Shown piece by piece: positions 5,396 through 12,388 of a stretch of DNA of 12,419 nucleotides. Under the pieces are notes generated by a model that searched no databases, was not told the origin of the DNA, and saw only the letters and a program-made list of their open reading frames with translations. The stretch's first letter is position 1, and each line of letters starts with the position of its first letter. This DNA comes from Anaerolineales bacterium UBA3940 (GTDB lineage Bacteria > Chloroflexota > Anaerolineae > Aggregatilineales > UBA3940). The stretch lies in NCBI GenBank assembly GCA_002385675.1, contig DGDY01000183.1, positions 1 to 12,419 of the forward strand, in the 5' to 3' direction. Both the position numbers and the translations under genes were made by a program.

Positions 5396-7345
5396 CTATC
5401 CACCCGCCTTCTGTTCCAACTCCGTGAGGATCTCCTTGATGCGGGCCTCGGCCTGTTCGATCTGGCGGGTTAGCTCGTCAACCCGTGTGTCGATCGCGTC
5501 GAGCCGGTCCTCGCTGGCGGTAAGCTGCTGCAAGACCCGCGCCCGCAGGTGGCCCTCCTGCCCGGTTGGCTTGAGGGCGTGCAGGTTCTCGCGGAGCTGT
5601 GCCTCGCGCTCGTATACCTCGCCGCGCTCGGCTTTGAGCTTGTCCTGCTCCTGCTTCGCCTGCTCGATGAAGGCCAGGTTGTCGAGCAGCGTGCTCAGTG
5701 CATCGAACGTCGCCTGATCCAGCCAGCGGTCGCGCAGATAGCGCTCCAGGCGGCGGTAGTCGAGGTCCGAGATCTGCTCGTGCCGCGAGGTGAGCCGCCG
5801 CTCGCGGCGGGTGAAGATCGCCTCCCCCCGCGCGCCGACCTCGACCCGCCAGCGGCGCTCAGTGGCCGTCTCGGCGTCAGGCGGTGGCGTGTCGAACAGC
5901 TCGTACTGGCTTGTGACCGGCGCTTCGATGGTGATGACGTGGTCCTGGTCGGTGTCGTTCTCCAGCATGTAGGTGGTGGTCTGCACCTGGTACTCGTTGA
6001 TCAGCAGGTAGCCCTCACGGATCACCAGCCCAGCCATCTCGGTGTGGCGCGCACTGCGTTCGACGACACGCACGCCCAGTTCGACGGCGTAGGCCAGGTA
6101 CACCTCGCTGCCGCTCTTGGTGAAGGGGATCACCGCCTCGCCCCGGTACTCGCCATCCTCGACGATAGTCACGGGCCCGCGCTCCAGCGTCAGGCCGGTC
6201 GTGTTGGCGAAGCGCAGCGCGACGACCGGATGGCTGGGCAGCTTCGCGCCGTTGTACAGAAGTTCGCGCGTGTAGGCGATGTCCGCGCTGATGATGGGCA
6301 CCAGTGCCGACTCGCCGCGCTTGACGCTGACGGGCGTCGTCACCCGGTACTCGAAGAAGGCCCCTGCCTCCTGTCCCTCGGCGACGGGCTGAACTGCCGC
6401 TTCCTCGCGGTCCAGGCCGGCAGCCGGCATCGGCGCGGGCATCTCCCGTGCGGACGCAGCCGCGTCCCCGGCGTACATAGCCTGTATCGGCGGGCGTTTC
6501 GCCAGCCGCCGTTCAGCGCGGAACTCGACCGGGCCGGGTGCGACGCGAGCCTGCTCCTCGATGACCGGGCGCTCCGGGATGCGGGACGAGTACAGGTCGT
6601 AGATGAAGGAGATCGGCTGCCCGGCGACGAGCGTCACGCGCACGTCCTCAAGGTCTTCATCGAAGCGGTTGTCGAACAGCCCCCAGCCCTGCAGCAGCGC
6701 GGTTCCGGTGTCGCTCTGCTCGTCGGTTTCCGCAACGAGACGGTAGCTCACCCGCCAGGTGGGGCTGGGCGCGACGTAGTACACGACCAGCCGATGCGAG
6801 CCTTCGCTCAGGCGCACGGCGACGGTCCGGCTGAGGTCTTCGCTGAGGCTGGTGTCGAGGAAGAAATGCAGGTCGTGTTCGGCACGGGCGTCGAGCAGGC
6901 GCAGGCTGCGCACGTCGCTGAGCCGGTAGGTGGCGACCTCGTTCCCCGGCTCCCGCACGATGGAGACGAGCGTGCTGTCGAGCGGTGCCTGCTCCACGTC
7001 AAACAGGTCGATGCCCGCCATGCGCCCGGTCACGGTTTCACCGTCCACCCGCAGTTCGACGTGCCGCCCGCGCAGGTCGCGGAGCAGGTCGCGCAGGCTG
7101 GCATGGTCCGACAGCCGGATGGAGCTGTCCGCCTGGGCGGCGTCGGCGTCGAGAGGCGTCTGGTAGCGGATGCCGCGTACGTGCCCCTCGCCCTGGTCCA
7201 CCACGACGAGGCTTTTCAGCACGTCGTTGATAGCGTCGTGGCGAAAGGTCAGCGTCACCTCGTCGCCCTCTACCTCGCCTTCCCGTCGGAAGAAGCCGAT
7301 GCCGTGCTTGTAAAGCGTCATCTCGCGTACCGGCAGCTCGCTCAT
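5396..7345 (-). CDS. DUF4139 domain protein with C-terminal coiled coil
   Basis: A 649-residue protein. Seen: an N-terminal beta-rich region starting MTLYKHGIGFFRR (9-21); then hallmark DUF4139 stretches TWRVSYRLV (196-204), GWGLFDNRFDEDLEDVRVTL (220-239) and later LYNGAKLPSHPVVALRFANT (363-382) with LERGPVTIVEDGEYRGEA (387-404). A Met/Pro/Ala-rich linker sits near 286-325. Residues 550-649 are strongly helical with heptad-like Glu/Lys/Leu patterns and should form a coiled coil. There is no signal peptide, so I predict a cytoplasmic location. Relatives include proteins annotated as mucoidy inhibitor MuiA-like, but the biochemical role of DUF4139 is not settled and I assign none. Start: ATG with AAGGAGG four bases upstream (7350-7356). 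It follows the transporter gene by 87 bases, a gap that holds its own promoter candidate, and it ends next to repeat copy 2. Confidence 0.9.
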   Translation of the reverse strand: MSELPVREMTLYKHGIGFFRREGEVEGDEVTLTFRHDAINDVLKSLVVVDQGEGHVRGIRYQTPLDADAAQADSSIRLSDHASLRDLLRDLRGRHVELRVDGETVTGRMAGIDLFDVEQAPLDSTLVSIVREPGNEVATYRLSDVRSLRLLDARAEHDLHFFLDTSLSEDLSRTVAVRLSEGSHRLVVYYVAPSPTWRVSYRLVAETDEQSDTGTALLQGWGLFDNRFDEDLEDVRVTLVAGQPISFIYDLYSSRIPERPVIEEQARVAPGPVEFRAERRLAKRPPIQAMYAGDAAASAREMPAPMPAAGLDREEAAVQPVAEGQEAGAFFEYRVTTPVSVKRGESALVPIISADIAYTRELLYNGAKLPSHPVVALRFANTTGLTLERGPVTIVEDGEYRGEAVIPFTKSGSEVYLAYAVELGVRVVERSARHTEMAGLVIREGYLLINEYQVQTTTYMLENDTDQDHVITIEAPVTSQYELFDTPPPDAETATERRWRVEVGARGEAIFTRRERRLTSRHEQISDLDYRRLERYLRDRWLDQATFDALSTLLDNLAFIEQAKQEQDKLKAERGEVYEREAQLRENLHALKPTGQEGHLRARVLQQLTASEDRLDAIDTRVDELTRQIEQAEARIKEILTELEQKAGG

Positions 7346-7380
7346 AATGCCTCCTTGTGTTGTGACGGGGTCATGTCTGC

Positions 7381-7409
7381 ATTATCAGTGATGCGCCGGA
7401 TGGGTGCAA
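7381..7409 (-). promoter_or_regulatory. Candidate promoter of the DUF4139 gene
   Basis: Read on the minus strand, TTGCAC (7404-7409) and GATAAT (7381-7386) are separated by 17 bases. The -10 matches 5/6 positions and the -35 only 3/6. Transcription would start near 7374, about 30 bases before the start codon. The DUF4139 gene may also be read from the transporter transcript, since no terminator is visible between them. Confidence 0.4.
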
Positions 7410-7432
7410 GATGGCGGCACAGCCCTCCACGA

Positions 7433-8188
7433 TTACCCCGCAAACGTCTGCACGATGGTGCGGATGCTGAGCAGGATGATCAGCGTGCCGACCATGATCA
7501 TCAGCGCTTTGGGTGGCAGCCGCTTGCACACGACGGCGGCAAGCGGTGCGGCGATCACGCCGCCAACCAGCAGCCCGAGGATCACAGGCCAGTGCTGCGC
7601 GACGACCGTGCCGATCGTCACGATGAAGGTGATAGCCTGCGCGGTGGTAACAAAGAACTCCGTTGCGTTGACTGAGCCAATGGTGAAGCGCGGCTCGTGC
7701 CCGTTGGCAACGAGCGTCGAGGTGACGATTGGCCCCCAGCCCCCGCCGCCGATCGCGTCGAAGAAGCCGCCGGCGAGCGCCAGCAGAATCGGCCTGGGTT
7801 CGCGGTTTTCCGGCGGGTTGAACTTGCGAAATGCCCGGAGGAAGATCAGGAGGCCCATCACCAGGAGATACACCGACACCACCGGCTTGATAATGTCCGT
7901 CGGGATGCTGGTGAGGATATACGCGCCGATCACACCGCCAAGCACACCCGGAACAAGCAGCGCGATGACCAGCCGCCGGTTGACGTTGCCCAGCTTGAAG
8001 TGGGAGAAGCCCGACGTGCCAGTGGTAAAGATCTCTGCAACGTGGATGCTGGCACTGGCAGCGGCGGGCGACACGCCCGTGCTCAGCAGGAAGGTGGTCG
8101 CGGTTACGCCATAGGCCATGCCCATCGCACCATCGACGATCTGGGCGAGGAACCCAACCAGAGCAAACAACAGAATCTGCCCGATCAT
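7433..8188 (-). CDS. TSUP (TauE/SafE) family membrane transporter
   Basis: A 251-residue, almost wholly hydrophobic protein of the TSUP family (sulfite/organosulfonate exporters, thiosulfate and related anion carriers). Seen: an N-terminal signature GFLAQIVDGAMGMAYGV (12-28) and a second-half signature GGFFDAIGGGGWGPIVTS (140-157). The two halves also share SIHVAEIFTTGTSG (47-60) and SVNATEFFVTTAQA (172-185), the internal duplication known for this family. About seven or eight membrane segments fit. Length is typical. Start: ATG 8188 with AAGGAGG ten bases upstream (8199-8205), a slightly long spacing. The upstream gene encodes an Rrf2 regulator and the two promoters share an operator-like sequence, so the cargo is plausibly a sulfur compound under regulation by sulfur or redox state. 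The substrate itself cannot be read from the sequence. Confidence 0.93.
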   Translation of the reverse strand: MIGQILLFALVGFLAQIVDGAMGMAYGVTATTFLLSTGVSPAAASASIHVAEIFTTGTSGFSHFKLGNVNRRLVIALLVPGVLGGVIGAYILTSIPTDIIKPVVSVYLLVMGLLIFLRAFRKFNPPENREPRPILLALAGGFFDAIGGGGWGPIVTSTLVANGHEPRFTIGSVNATEFFVTTAQAITFIVTIGTVVAQHWPVILGLLVGGVIAAPLAAVVCKRLPPKALMIMVGTLIILLSIRTIVQTFAG

Positions 8189-8241
8189 GTGATGTCGGCC
8201 TCCTTCGTTGGCAAGGGTAATCGGTGCTTATAAGTACCAAA

Positions 8242-8262
8242 AGTCTATAGAAATACTAGACT
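8242..8262 (-). promoter_or_regulatory. Operator-like dyad upstream of the TSUP gene
   Basis: AGTCTA (8242-8247) and TAGACT (8257-8262) are an exact inverted repeat with a nine-base spacer. Read on the minus strand the element is AGTCTA-GTATTTCTA-TAGACT, which aligns with 8768-8788 before the Rrf2 gene. A TATAAG -10-like hexamer lies just downstream (8227-8232, minus strand), so the dyad covers the -35 region, where no good consensus hexamer is visible. Either repression or activator-assisted transcription would fit. Confidence 0.6.
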
Positions 8263-8275
8263 ATTAGACCCACCG

Positions 8276-8296
8276 AAAACCGCCCCGGTCGCGGTT
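8276..8296 (-). terminator. Weak terminator-like hairpin after the Rrf2 gene
   Basis: On the minus strand AACCGC and GCGGTT pair around a seven-base loop, and the stem runs into TTTTC. It lies 15 bases after the Rrf2 stop codon. The stem is short and the T-run is only four, so read-through is likely, but its place supports separate transcription of the regulator and the transporter. Confidence 0.4.
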
Positions 8297-8311
8297 GTCG
8301 CGTGTTACGGG

Positions 8312-8752
8312 TTAGTGGCTAAGGGTGCGAGCCTGCTCGATGCGGGCCGTTACGTCGGCTAAGGTTGTGTGGTCGAGAATTTCGGCGATGGCGTTGCGCA
8401 CATCCAGCATGATGAGCCGCAGCCCGCACGTCTCCTCGTCAGGGCAGCCGCACGGCTCGTAGGCCATCTGGCTGACGCAGCGGATCGGTGCGAGCGGGCC
8501 ATCGAGCACACGGATGATGTGGCCCAGCGTGATGGATTCGGGCGGGGCACTGAGGTAGTAGCCGCCGTTCAGGCCCATCTTGCTGTTCAGCAGCCCGGCG
8601 TTTTTCAGCGTGAGCAGGATTTGCTCCAGGTACTTGACCGGGATCTGCTGCTCGTCTGCGATGTCCTTGATGCGAACCACGTTGTCCGGGCTGCTGCCCG
8701 CCAGGGCAATCATTGCCCGCAGGCCGTATTCGCCACGTTTGGATAGCTTCAT
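8312..8752 (-). CDS. Rrf2 family transcriptional regulator (IscR/CymR-like)
   Basis: A 146-residue regulator of normal length for Rrf2 proteins. Seen: the N-terminus MKLSKRGEYGLRAMIALA (1-18), a winged helix-turn-helix with IADEQQIPVKYLEQILLTLK (31-50) as recognition region, the GLLNSKMGLNGGYYLS wing (53-68), and a cysteine cluster C92, C101, C103 and C109 (RCVSQMAYEPCGCPDEETCG, 91-110). IscR uses three cysteines in this region to hold an Fe-S cluster; four cysteines here make a cluster or redox sensing likely but unproven. ATG 8752 is fixed by the conserved N-terminus; no good ribosome site precedes it, which suggests weak translation. The gene has its own promoter (8800-8828) with an operator-like site just after the expected start of transcription, which fits autoregulation. 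Downstream lies a TSUP transporter gene with the same site. Confidence 0.95.
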   Translation of the reverse strand: MKLSKRGEYGLRAMIALAGSSPDNVVRIKDIADEQQIPVKYLEQILLTLKNAGLLNSKMGLNGGYYLSAPPESITLGHIIRVLDGPLAPIRCVSQMAYEPCGCPDEETCGLRLIMLDVRNAIAEILDHTTLADVTARIEQARTLSH

Positions 8753-8767
8753 ACCGGTACGCCAGAA

Positions 8768-8788
8768 TGTCTAGTACTTCGATAGGAG
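8768..8788 (-). promoter_or_regulatory. Operator-like site upstream of the Rrf2 gene
   Basis: On the plus strand the site reads TGTCTA-GTACTTCGA-TAGGAG. Against the TSUP site (AGTCTA-GTATTTCTA-TAGACT) 15 of 21 positions agree; the left half-site and centre are best kept and the right half-site is degenerate. It lies between the predicted transcription start (about 8793) and the start codon, a position suited to autorepression. Confidence 0.6.
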
Positions 8789-8799
8789 AAGATGGTAAA

Positions 8800-8828
8800 A
8801 GTGTATGCTGAGTTGCGCGGTAAGTCAA
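8800..8828 (-). promoter_or_regulatory. Sigma70-type promoter of the Rrf2 gene
   Basis: On the minus strand TTGACT (8823-8828) matches the -35 consensus in 5/6 positions and TACACT (8800-8805) the -10 in 4/6, with a 17-base spacer. Transcription would start near 8793, directly beside the operator-like site at 8768-8788. Confidence 0.65.
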
Positions 8829-8863
8829 TAGAACGAGTAAGATTTTGGCCTGAACCCCACCCC

Positions 8864-8889
8864 CGTGCAGTTGCTTCGCCAACTGCACG
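8864..8889. repeat. 10-bp perfect hairpin
   Basis: CGTGCAGTTG and CAACTGCACG pair exactly around CTTCGC. Flanking C-rich (8854-8864) and G-rich (8907-8917) stretches could extend it into a longer imperfect fold. It lies upstream of the Rrf2 promoter and may be an intergenic palindromic repeat; no second copy is present in the window. Confidence 0.5.
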
Positions 8890-8937
8890 CCCTCATTCCG
8901 CATCGCGGGGAGGGGAGGCTCGCTCGATCAGACCGTA

Positions 8938-8958
8938 GCCGCGACGTTTAGTCGCGGC
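8938..8958. repeat. 8-bp perfect hairpin
   Basis: GCCGCGAC and GTCGCGGC pair exactly around the loop GTTTA. There is no T-run, so it is not a canonical terminator. Function unknown. Confidence 0.45.
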
Positions 8959-9021
8959 GGTTATGGCCTAACCCAACCCTCCGTGCGGCGCCGATAATTC
9001 AACTGCACTGGAGCCGCCAGC

Positions 9022-9054
9022 AAAAAGCCCCTTGCCATCCCGGGCAAGGGGCTT
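9022..9054 (-). terminator. Intrinsic terminator of the xpt-guaA-membrane protein unit
   Basis: On the minus strand AAGCCCCTTGCC and GGCAAGGGGCTT form a perfect 12-bp stem with a six-base loop, followed by TTTTT in all (the last bases of the arm plus three more). It lies 23 bases after the stop codon of the membrane protein gene and closes the operon. Confidence 0.92.
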
Positions 9055-9077
9055 CTGTTTGCGAACCTTTGCCAACC

Positions 9078-10013
9078 TTAGACCGCCGGCGGCATCTCGA
9101 CGAACTCCGGCCCACCTGCGAGGCCCGTCCAGCGACGCCACGCGAGCGTCCACAGCGTCGAGAAGTAGGCCGTGACCGTGCCGTTGACGAGCAGCATCAC
9201 CGGGATGATGATCAGGCACAGGCAGATGAGCAGCGGCGCGAGGATGAGCGTCAGGACGCCGATGCCGAGGCCGATGCCGACCTGGATCAGGAAGAGAACG
9301 AGCGCCGGGCCGAGGTTATCCCGCAGAACCTGCCAGCCGCGCCCGTACGACTCGAAGACTGACGTGTTCTCCAGCATGGCTGCCCGCTCGGCGAACGTCT
9401 GGAGCAGACCGAGCACGAACGCCGCGATAGCCGCAAGGCAGGCCACCGCCACGAAGGTGACACCCAGCCCGCCGAAACCGGGACCGGCGAACATATCGCC
9501 GCTGAAGCTGCGCATGCTGAAGGCCGCCATGCCGAGGCCCGCGCCTACAATGAGCAGGATCAGCATGGGGATAGCAGGCAGGATGCCGATGCCGATCAGC
9601 CGCCAGCCGCGCGCCCAGGCTGCCCGCCACGAGTCGCCAAACGTAGTTGCCCCGCCTGCGTCGAGCACCGAAGCTCCGTGGACCAGCGCGCCGCGGGCCA
9701 CGAGGCCCAGCGCCCACAGTACCACCCCGATGACGAAGGCCACGCAGAGGATCGGGATGAGGATAGCCAGCGTCAGCCCGCCAAGGATAGGCAGTGCTTC
9801 ATCCTCAAGGTCGAACTCGAAGTCGAAGTCCTCGCCAAACTCACGCTCAAAGTCGCGCTCGAAGTCGCCATCATCAAACTGGTAGCTGCTGCCGCCACCA
9901 CCGCCGCCGAACGAGCTGCCACTCGTCAGCGCGACGATGATGCCGAGCAGGATGAGCCACTTGTTGTTCCAGACGATATCCCACGCCCGGCGTAACAGAT
10001 AGCCGTAGTCCAT
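9078..10013 (-). CDS. Polytopic membrane protein with acidic Phe-rich loop
   Basis: A 311-residue membrane protein with about six hydrophobic segments (roughly 18-30, 77-108, 138-163, 183-206, 235-257 and 259-281). I do not recognise a named function; it resembles the broad group of membrane proteins with glycerophosphodiester-phosphodiesterase-type membrane domains. Three amphipathic segments look alike: RRAWDIVWNNKWLILLG (8-24), SWRAAWARGWRLIGIG (128-143) and SYGRGWQVLRDNLGPAL (222-238). After the first hydrophobic segment come a Gly run (36-41) and then residues 46-73, made almost only of Asp, Glu and Phe with a few Arg. Start: ATG 10013 with AGGGG seven bases upstream. It lies 45 bases after guaA on the same strand and is followed by a terminator, so it is the last gene of the xpt-guaA unit. 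A link to purine metabolism is not shown by the protein itself. Confidence 0.85.
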   Translation of the reverse strand: MDYGYLLRRAWDIVWNNKWLILLGIIVALTSGSSFGGGGGGSSYQFDDGDFERDFEREFGEDFDFEFDLEDEALPILGGLTLAILIPILCVAFVIGVVLWALGLVARGALVHGASVLDAGGATTFGDSWRAAWARGWRLIGIGILPAIPMLILLIVGAGLGMAAFSMRSFSGDMFAGPGFGGLGVTFVAVACLAAIAAFVLGLLQTFAERAAMLENTSVFESYGRGWQVLRDNLGPALVLFLIQVGIGLGIGVLTLILAPLLICLCLIIIPVMLLVNGTVTAYFSTLWTLAWRRWTGLAGGPEFVEMPPAV

Positions 10014-10058
10014 TGTTTACCCCTGTCACCAGTGATTTGCGGTCGCCGGCTCACCGCG

Positions 10059-11615
10059 TTATTCCCATTCAATAGTCGCCGGTGGTTTGCTCGTTACGTC
10101 ATAAACAACCCGGTTAACACCCGGCACCTGGTTGACGATCTGCGTGCTGACCTCCGCCAGCAGGTCGTAGGGCAGCCGCGCCCAATCGGCGGTCATAAAG
10201 TCGTCGGTCACCACTGCCCGGAGCGCGACGGTCTCGGCGTAGGTGCGGGCGTCGCCCATCACACCCACACTTGTGACCGGCAGCAGCACCGCGAAGGCCT
10301 GCGCGGTGTCCCCCCGGAGCATCCCCGCCCGCCGCAGCGCGTCCGTGAAGATCGCATCTGCCGCGCGGAGCCGCTCCAGCCGCTCCCGGGTCACCTCGCC
10401 CAGGCAGCGAACTGCCAGCCCCGGGCCGGGGAAGGGTTGCCGCCACACGATCTCCTCTGGCAGCCCGAGCGCCTCGCCGATCCTGCGCACCTCGTCCTTG
10501 AACAGATTCCGCAGCGGCTCGACCAGTTCGAACGTCATGTCCTCCGGCAGCCCTGCCACGTTGTGGTGAGACTTGATGCGGTGCGCGCCGGGGCGGTCGG
10601 GCGCTGCCGACTCGATCACGTCCGGGTAGATCGTGCCCTGCGCCAGAAACCGGATCTCCCCGAACTCGGCGGCGATGCGGCGGGCCTGAGCTTCAAAGGT
10701 GCGGACAAACAGCTCGCCGATGATCGTGCGCTTGTCCTCCGGGTTGGTGACCCCCGCCAGCGCATCGAGGAACGCGTTGCTGGCGTCGACCGTCACCAGG
10801 TTGAGACCCATCGACCGCTGGAACGTCTCGACGACCTGCTCGGCCTCGCCCTGACGCAGCAGACCGTGGTTGATAAAGACGCAGATCAGCCGGTCGCCGA
10901 TGGCCCGGTGGAGCAGCGCGGCGACGACGGACGAGTCCACCCCGCCGGAGAGGCCGAGCAGCACACGCCCGTCCCCCACCTGCTCACGAATCCGGTCGAT
11001 AGTCTCACCGATCAATACGTCGGAAGTCCAATCGGAGTTGCAGCCGCAGATACGCAGCGCGAAGTTGGCGAGTATCCCCGTTCCGTGCGGCGTGTGCGAT
11101 ACCTCCGGGTGGAACTGGATGCCGTACAGCGCGCGGTCGGAGTCGGCCATTGCCGCGACAGGGGTATTCGCAGTATAGCTGAGCGGCTCGAAACCGCGCG
11201 GCGGCTCTTCGATGCGGTCGCCGTGGCTCATCCACACGTTCAACCTGGCGGGGAGGCCCGCCCAGAGCGGCGTATCGCCGCTTGTGTACAGCACTGCCGG
11301 GCCGTACTCGCGCTCGCGCGCCGCGCCGACGCGCCCGCCGAGCGTGTGCGTCAGAAGCTGCATCCCGTAGCAGATGCCGAGCACCGGCAGGCCGGAGTCG
11401 AGTACATAACCGGGCAGGGTGGGTGCGCCCGGCTCGTAGACGCTGTTTGGGCCGCCGGAGAGCACGAAGCCGCGCAGTTCCGGGCGCAGCACCCGCTCAG
11501 GCGGGGCGTCCCAGGGGTGCAGTTCGGCGTAGACACCGATCTCACGCAGCCGCCGCGCGATGAGCTGGCTGGTCTGCGAGCCGTAATCGAGTACGACGAT
11601 CGTATCGTGGAGCAT
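10059..11615 (-). CDS. guaA: GMP synthase (glutamine-hydrolysing)
   Basis: A 518-residue GMP synthetase, which converts XMP, glutamine and ATP to GMP in the cytoplasm. Domains in order: a class I glutamine amidotransferase (about 4-190) with catalytic Cys82 in GICYGMQLL and the His169/Glu171 pair in [11 protein letters not shown]; an ATP pyrophosphatase domain with the P-loop GLSGGVDSS (221-229); and a C-terminal dimerisation domain with [15 protein letters not shown], ending in [15 protein letters not shown]. All key residues are present and length is normal. The frame stays open upstream to 11777, but ATG 11615 is the start: it has GGAAGG seven bases upstream and aligns with the usual N-terminus ([19 protein letters not shown]). 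It follows xpt by 92 bases containing a hairpin and precedes the membrane protein gene by 45 bases. Confidence 0.98.
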   Translation of the reverse strand: MLHDTIVVLDYGSQTSQLIARRLREIGVYAELHPWDAPPERVLRPELRGFVLSGGPNSVYEPGAPTLPGYVLDSGLPVLGICYGMQLLTHTLGGRVGAAREREYGPAVLYTSGDTPLWAGLPARLNVWMSHGDRIEEPPRGFEPLSYTANTPVAAMADSDRALYGIQFHPEVSHTPHGTGILANFALRICGCNSDWTSDVLIGETIDRIREQVGDGRVLLGLSGGVDSSVVAALLHRAIGDRLICVFINHGLLRQGEAEQVVETFQRSMGLNLVTVDASNAFLDALAGVTNPEDKRTIIGELFVRTFEAQARRIAAEFGEIRFLAQGTIYPDVIESAAPDRPGAHRIKSHHNVAGLPEDMTFELVEPLRNLFKDEVRRIGEALGLPEEIVWRQPFPGPGLAVRCLGEVTRERLERLRAADAIFTDALRRAGMLRGDTAQAFAVLLPVTSVGVMGDARTYAETVALRAVVTDDFMTADWARLPYDLLAEVSTQIVNQVPGVNRVVYDVTSKPPATIEWE

Positions 11616-11656
11616 GAGGTATCCTTCCTGCGGGGGTATGGCTCGCCTTATGGCGG

Positions 11657-11704
11657 ATGGCAGATGGCGTATAGCTCGCTCTATGGCCACAAGCCATCTG
11701 CCAT
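11657..11704. repeat. 12-bp inverted repeat between xpt and guaA
   Basis: ATGGCAGATGGC (11657-11668) and GCCATCTGCCAT (11693-11704) are exact complements with a 24-base loop. The element begins three bases after the xpt stop codon. There is no T-run. It might attenuate, stabilise or process the xpt-guaA mRNA, or be a member of an intergenic repeat family built on GCCAT units. Confidence 0.65.
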
Positions 11705-11707
11705 ATG

Positions 11708-12280
11708 CTAATCCTCCAGGATGATCTCGCCGTTGACCATCGCCTTGACAATGACGAGCGATTCGATATGCGGGCAATGGTCGGAGAGGATCTCACGCCC
11801 GCTCTCAAAGGCCTTCTCCACGACGGTGCCGATGCCGACGACCTCCGCCCCGGCCTGCTTGACGATGTGTACCAGCGCCTCAAGTGTCTTGCCGCTGGCG
11901 AGGAAGTCATCGATGATGAGCACCCGGTCGTCGGCGTGCAGGAACTCCGGCGAGACCATCAGCAGCACGTCGCCACCCTTCGTCGGCGAGGGCGCGGTCT
12001 CGACGTAGACCGGCTCCTTCATCGTGATTGGCTTGCGCTTGCGGGCATACACGACGGGCAGCTTCATGGCTATGCCGGTTGCGAGGGCCGGGCCGATGCC
12101 GGAGACCTCGGCGGTGAGGATGCGCGTCGCGCCGCTGTGCTCGAATCGCCGGGCGAACTCGCGCCCCATTTCGGCCATGAGTACGGGGTCCATCTGGTGG
12201 TTGAGGATGCTGTCGATCTTGAGGATGCCGCCGCCGAGGTTGCGGCCTTCTGCCAGGATGCGCCGCTTCAGCTCTTCCAA
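11708..12280 (-). CDS. xpt: Xanthine phosphoribosyltransferase
   Basis: A 190-residue type I phosphoribosyltransferase that makes XMP from xanthine and PRPP in purine salvage. Seen: [16 protein letters not shown] (20-35), the Xpt-type substrate region; the ARKRKP stretch (79-84); and the PRPP-binding loop [13 protein letters not shown] (120-132). Length is close to the 194 residues known for Bacillus subtilis Xpt. I place the start at TTG 12280: it has AAGGAG nine bases upstream (12290-12295), gives the N-terminus MEELKRRI, which lines up with MEALKRKI of B. subtilis Xpt, and leaves a leader of about 40 bases from the promoter. Another TTG at 12313 would add 11 residues but has a poor ribosome site and would start about seven bases after the predicted transcription start. 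Its product XMP is the substrate of GuaA, encoded next. Confidence 0.96.
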   Translation of the reverse strand: MEELKRRILAEGRNLGGGILKIDSILNHQMDPVLMAEMGREFARRFEHSGATRILTAEVSGIGPALATGIAMKLPVVYARKRKPITMKEPVYVETAPSPTKGGDVLLMVSPEFLHADDRVLIIDDFLASGKTLEALVHIVKQAGAEVVGIGTVVEKAFESGREILSDHCPHIESLVIVKAMVNGEIILED

Positions 12281-12289
12281 CGCGATCTT

Positions 12290-12295
12290 CTCCTT
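12290..12295 (-). promoter_or_regulatory. Ribosome binding site deciding the xpt start
   Basis: AAGGAG on the minus strand, nine bases before the TTG codon at 12280. It lies inside the longer frame that opens at 12313 and is the main reason for preferring the shorter protein. Confidence 0.7.
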
Positions 12296-12326
12296 GGCTA
12301 TGCGCGGGATCAATGCGTTGCCGCCT

Positions 12327-12354
12327 ATTGTAGCCGCCCGGTAAGAAGCGGCAA
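12327..12354 (-). promoter_or_regulatory. Candidate promoter of the xpt-guaA unit
   Basis: On the minus strand TTGCCG (12349-12354) and TACAAT (12327-12332) match the consensus in 4/6 and 5/6 positions, with a 16-base spacer. Transcription would start near 12320. No purine riboswitch-like leader fits between it and xpt. Confidence 0.55.
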
Positions 12355-12388
12355 GTGGGGGATCGCGGATTCAATTTCGTGAATTAGC

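Larger units (their letters stand above)
8753..9077. other. Intergenic block with Rrf2 promoter, two hairpins and terminator
   Basis: This 325-base gap contains no gene. From left to right it has the Rrf2 operator-like site (8768-8788), the Rrf2 promoter (8800-8828), a 10-bp hairpin (8864-8889), C-rich and G-rich stretches around it (8854-8864 and 8907-8917), an 8-bp hairpin (8938-8958) and the terminator of the guaA unit (9022-9054). Confidence 0.7.

Noticed and set aside
5549..7675. A 708-codon open frame on the plus strand
   Set aside because: It is antisense to the DUF4139 gene and runs past its start; it shows no domain or membrane pattern. The minus-strand gene has a ribosome site and recognisable domain motifs. 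The frame is open because of GC-rich codon bias.
8864..8958. Two perfect hairpins as terminators for the guaA unit or as an sRNA
   Set aside because: Neither is followed by a T-run and the guaA unit already ends at 9022-9054. No promoter for a short RNA was seen, so they are listed only as hairpins.
10032..11711. A 559-codon open frame on the plus strand
   Set aside because: It is antisense to guaA, whose catalytic motifs are complete, and is again explained by GC-rich codon bias.
11616..11777. Upstream extension of guaA
   Set aside because: The extra 54 codons translate the intergenic inverted repeat and the end of xpt. ATG 11615 has a ribosome site and matches the normal GuaA N-terminus.
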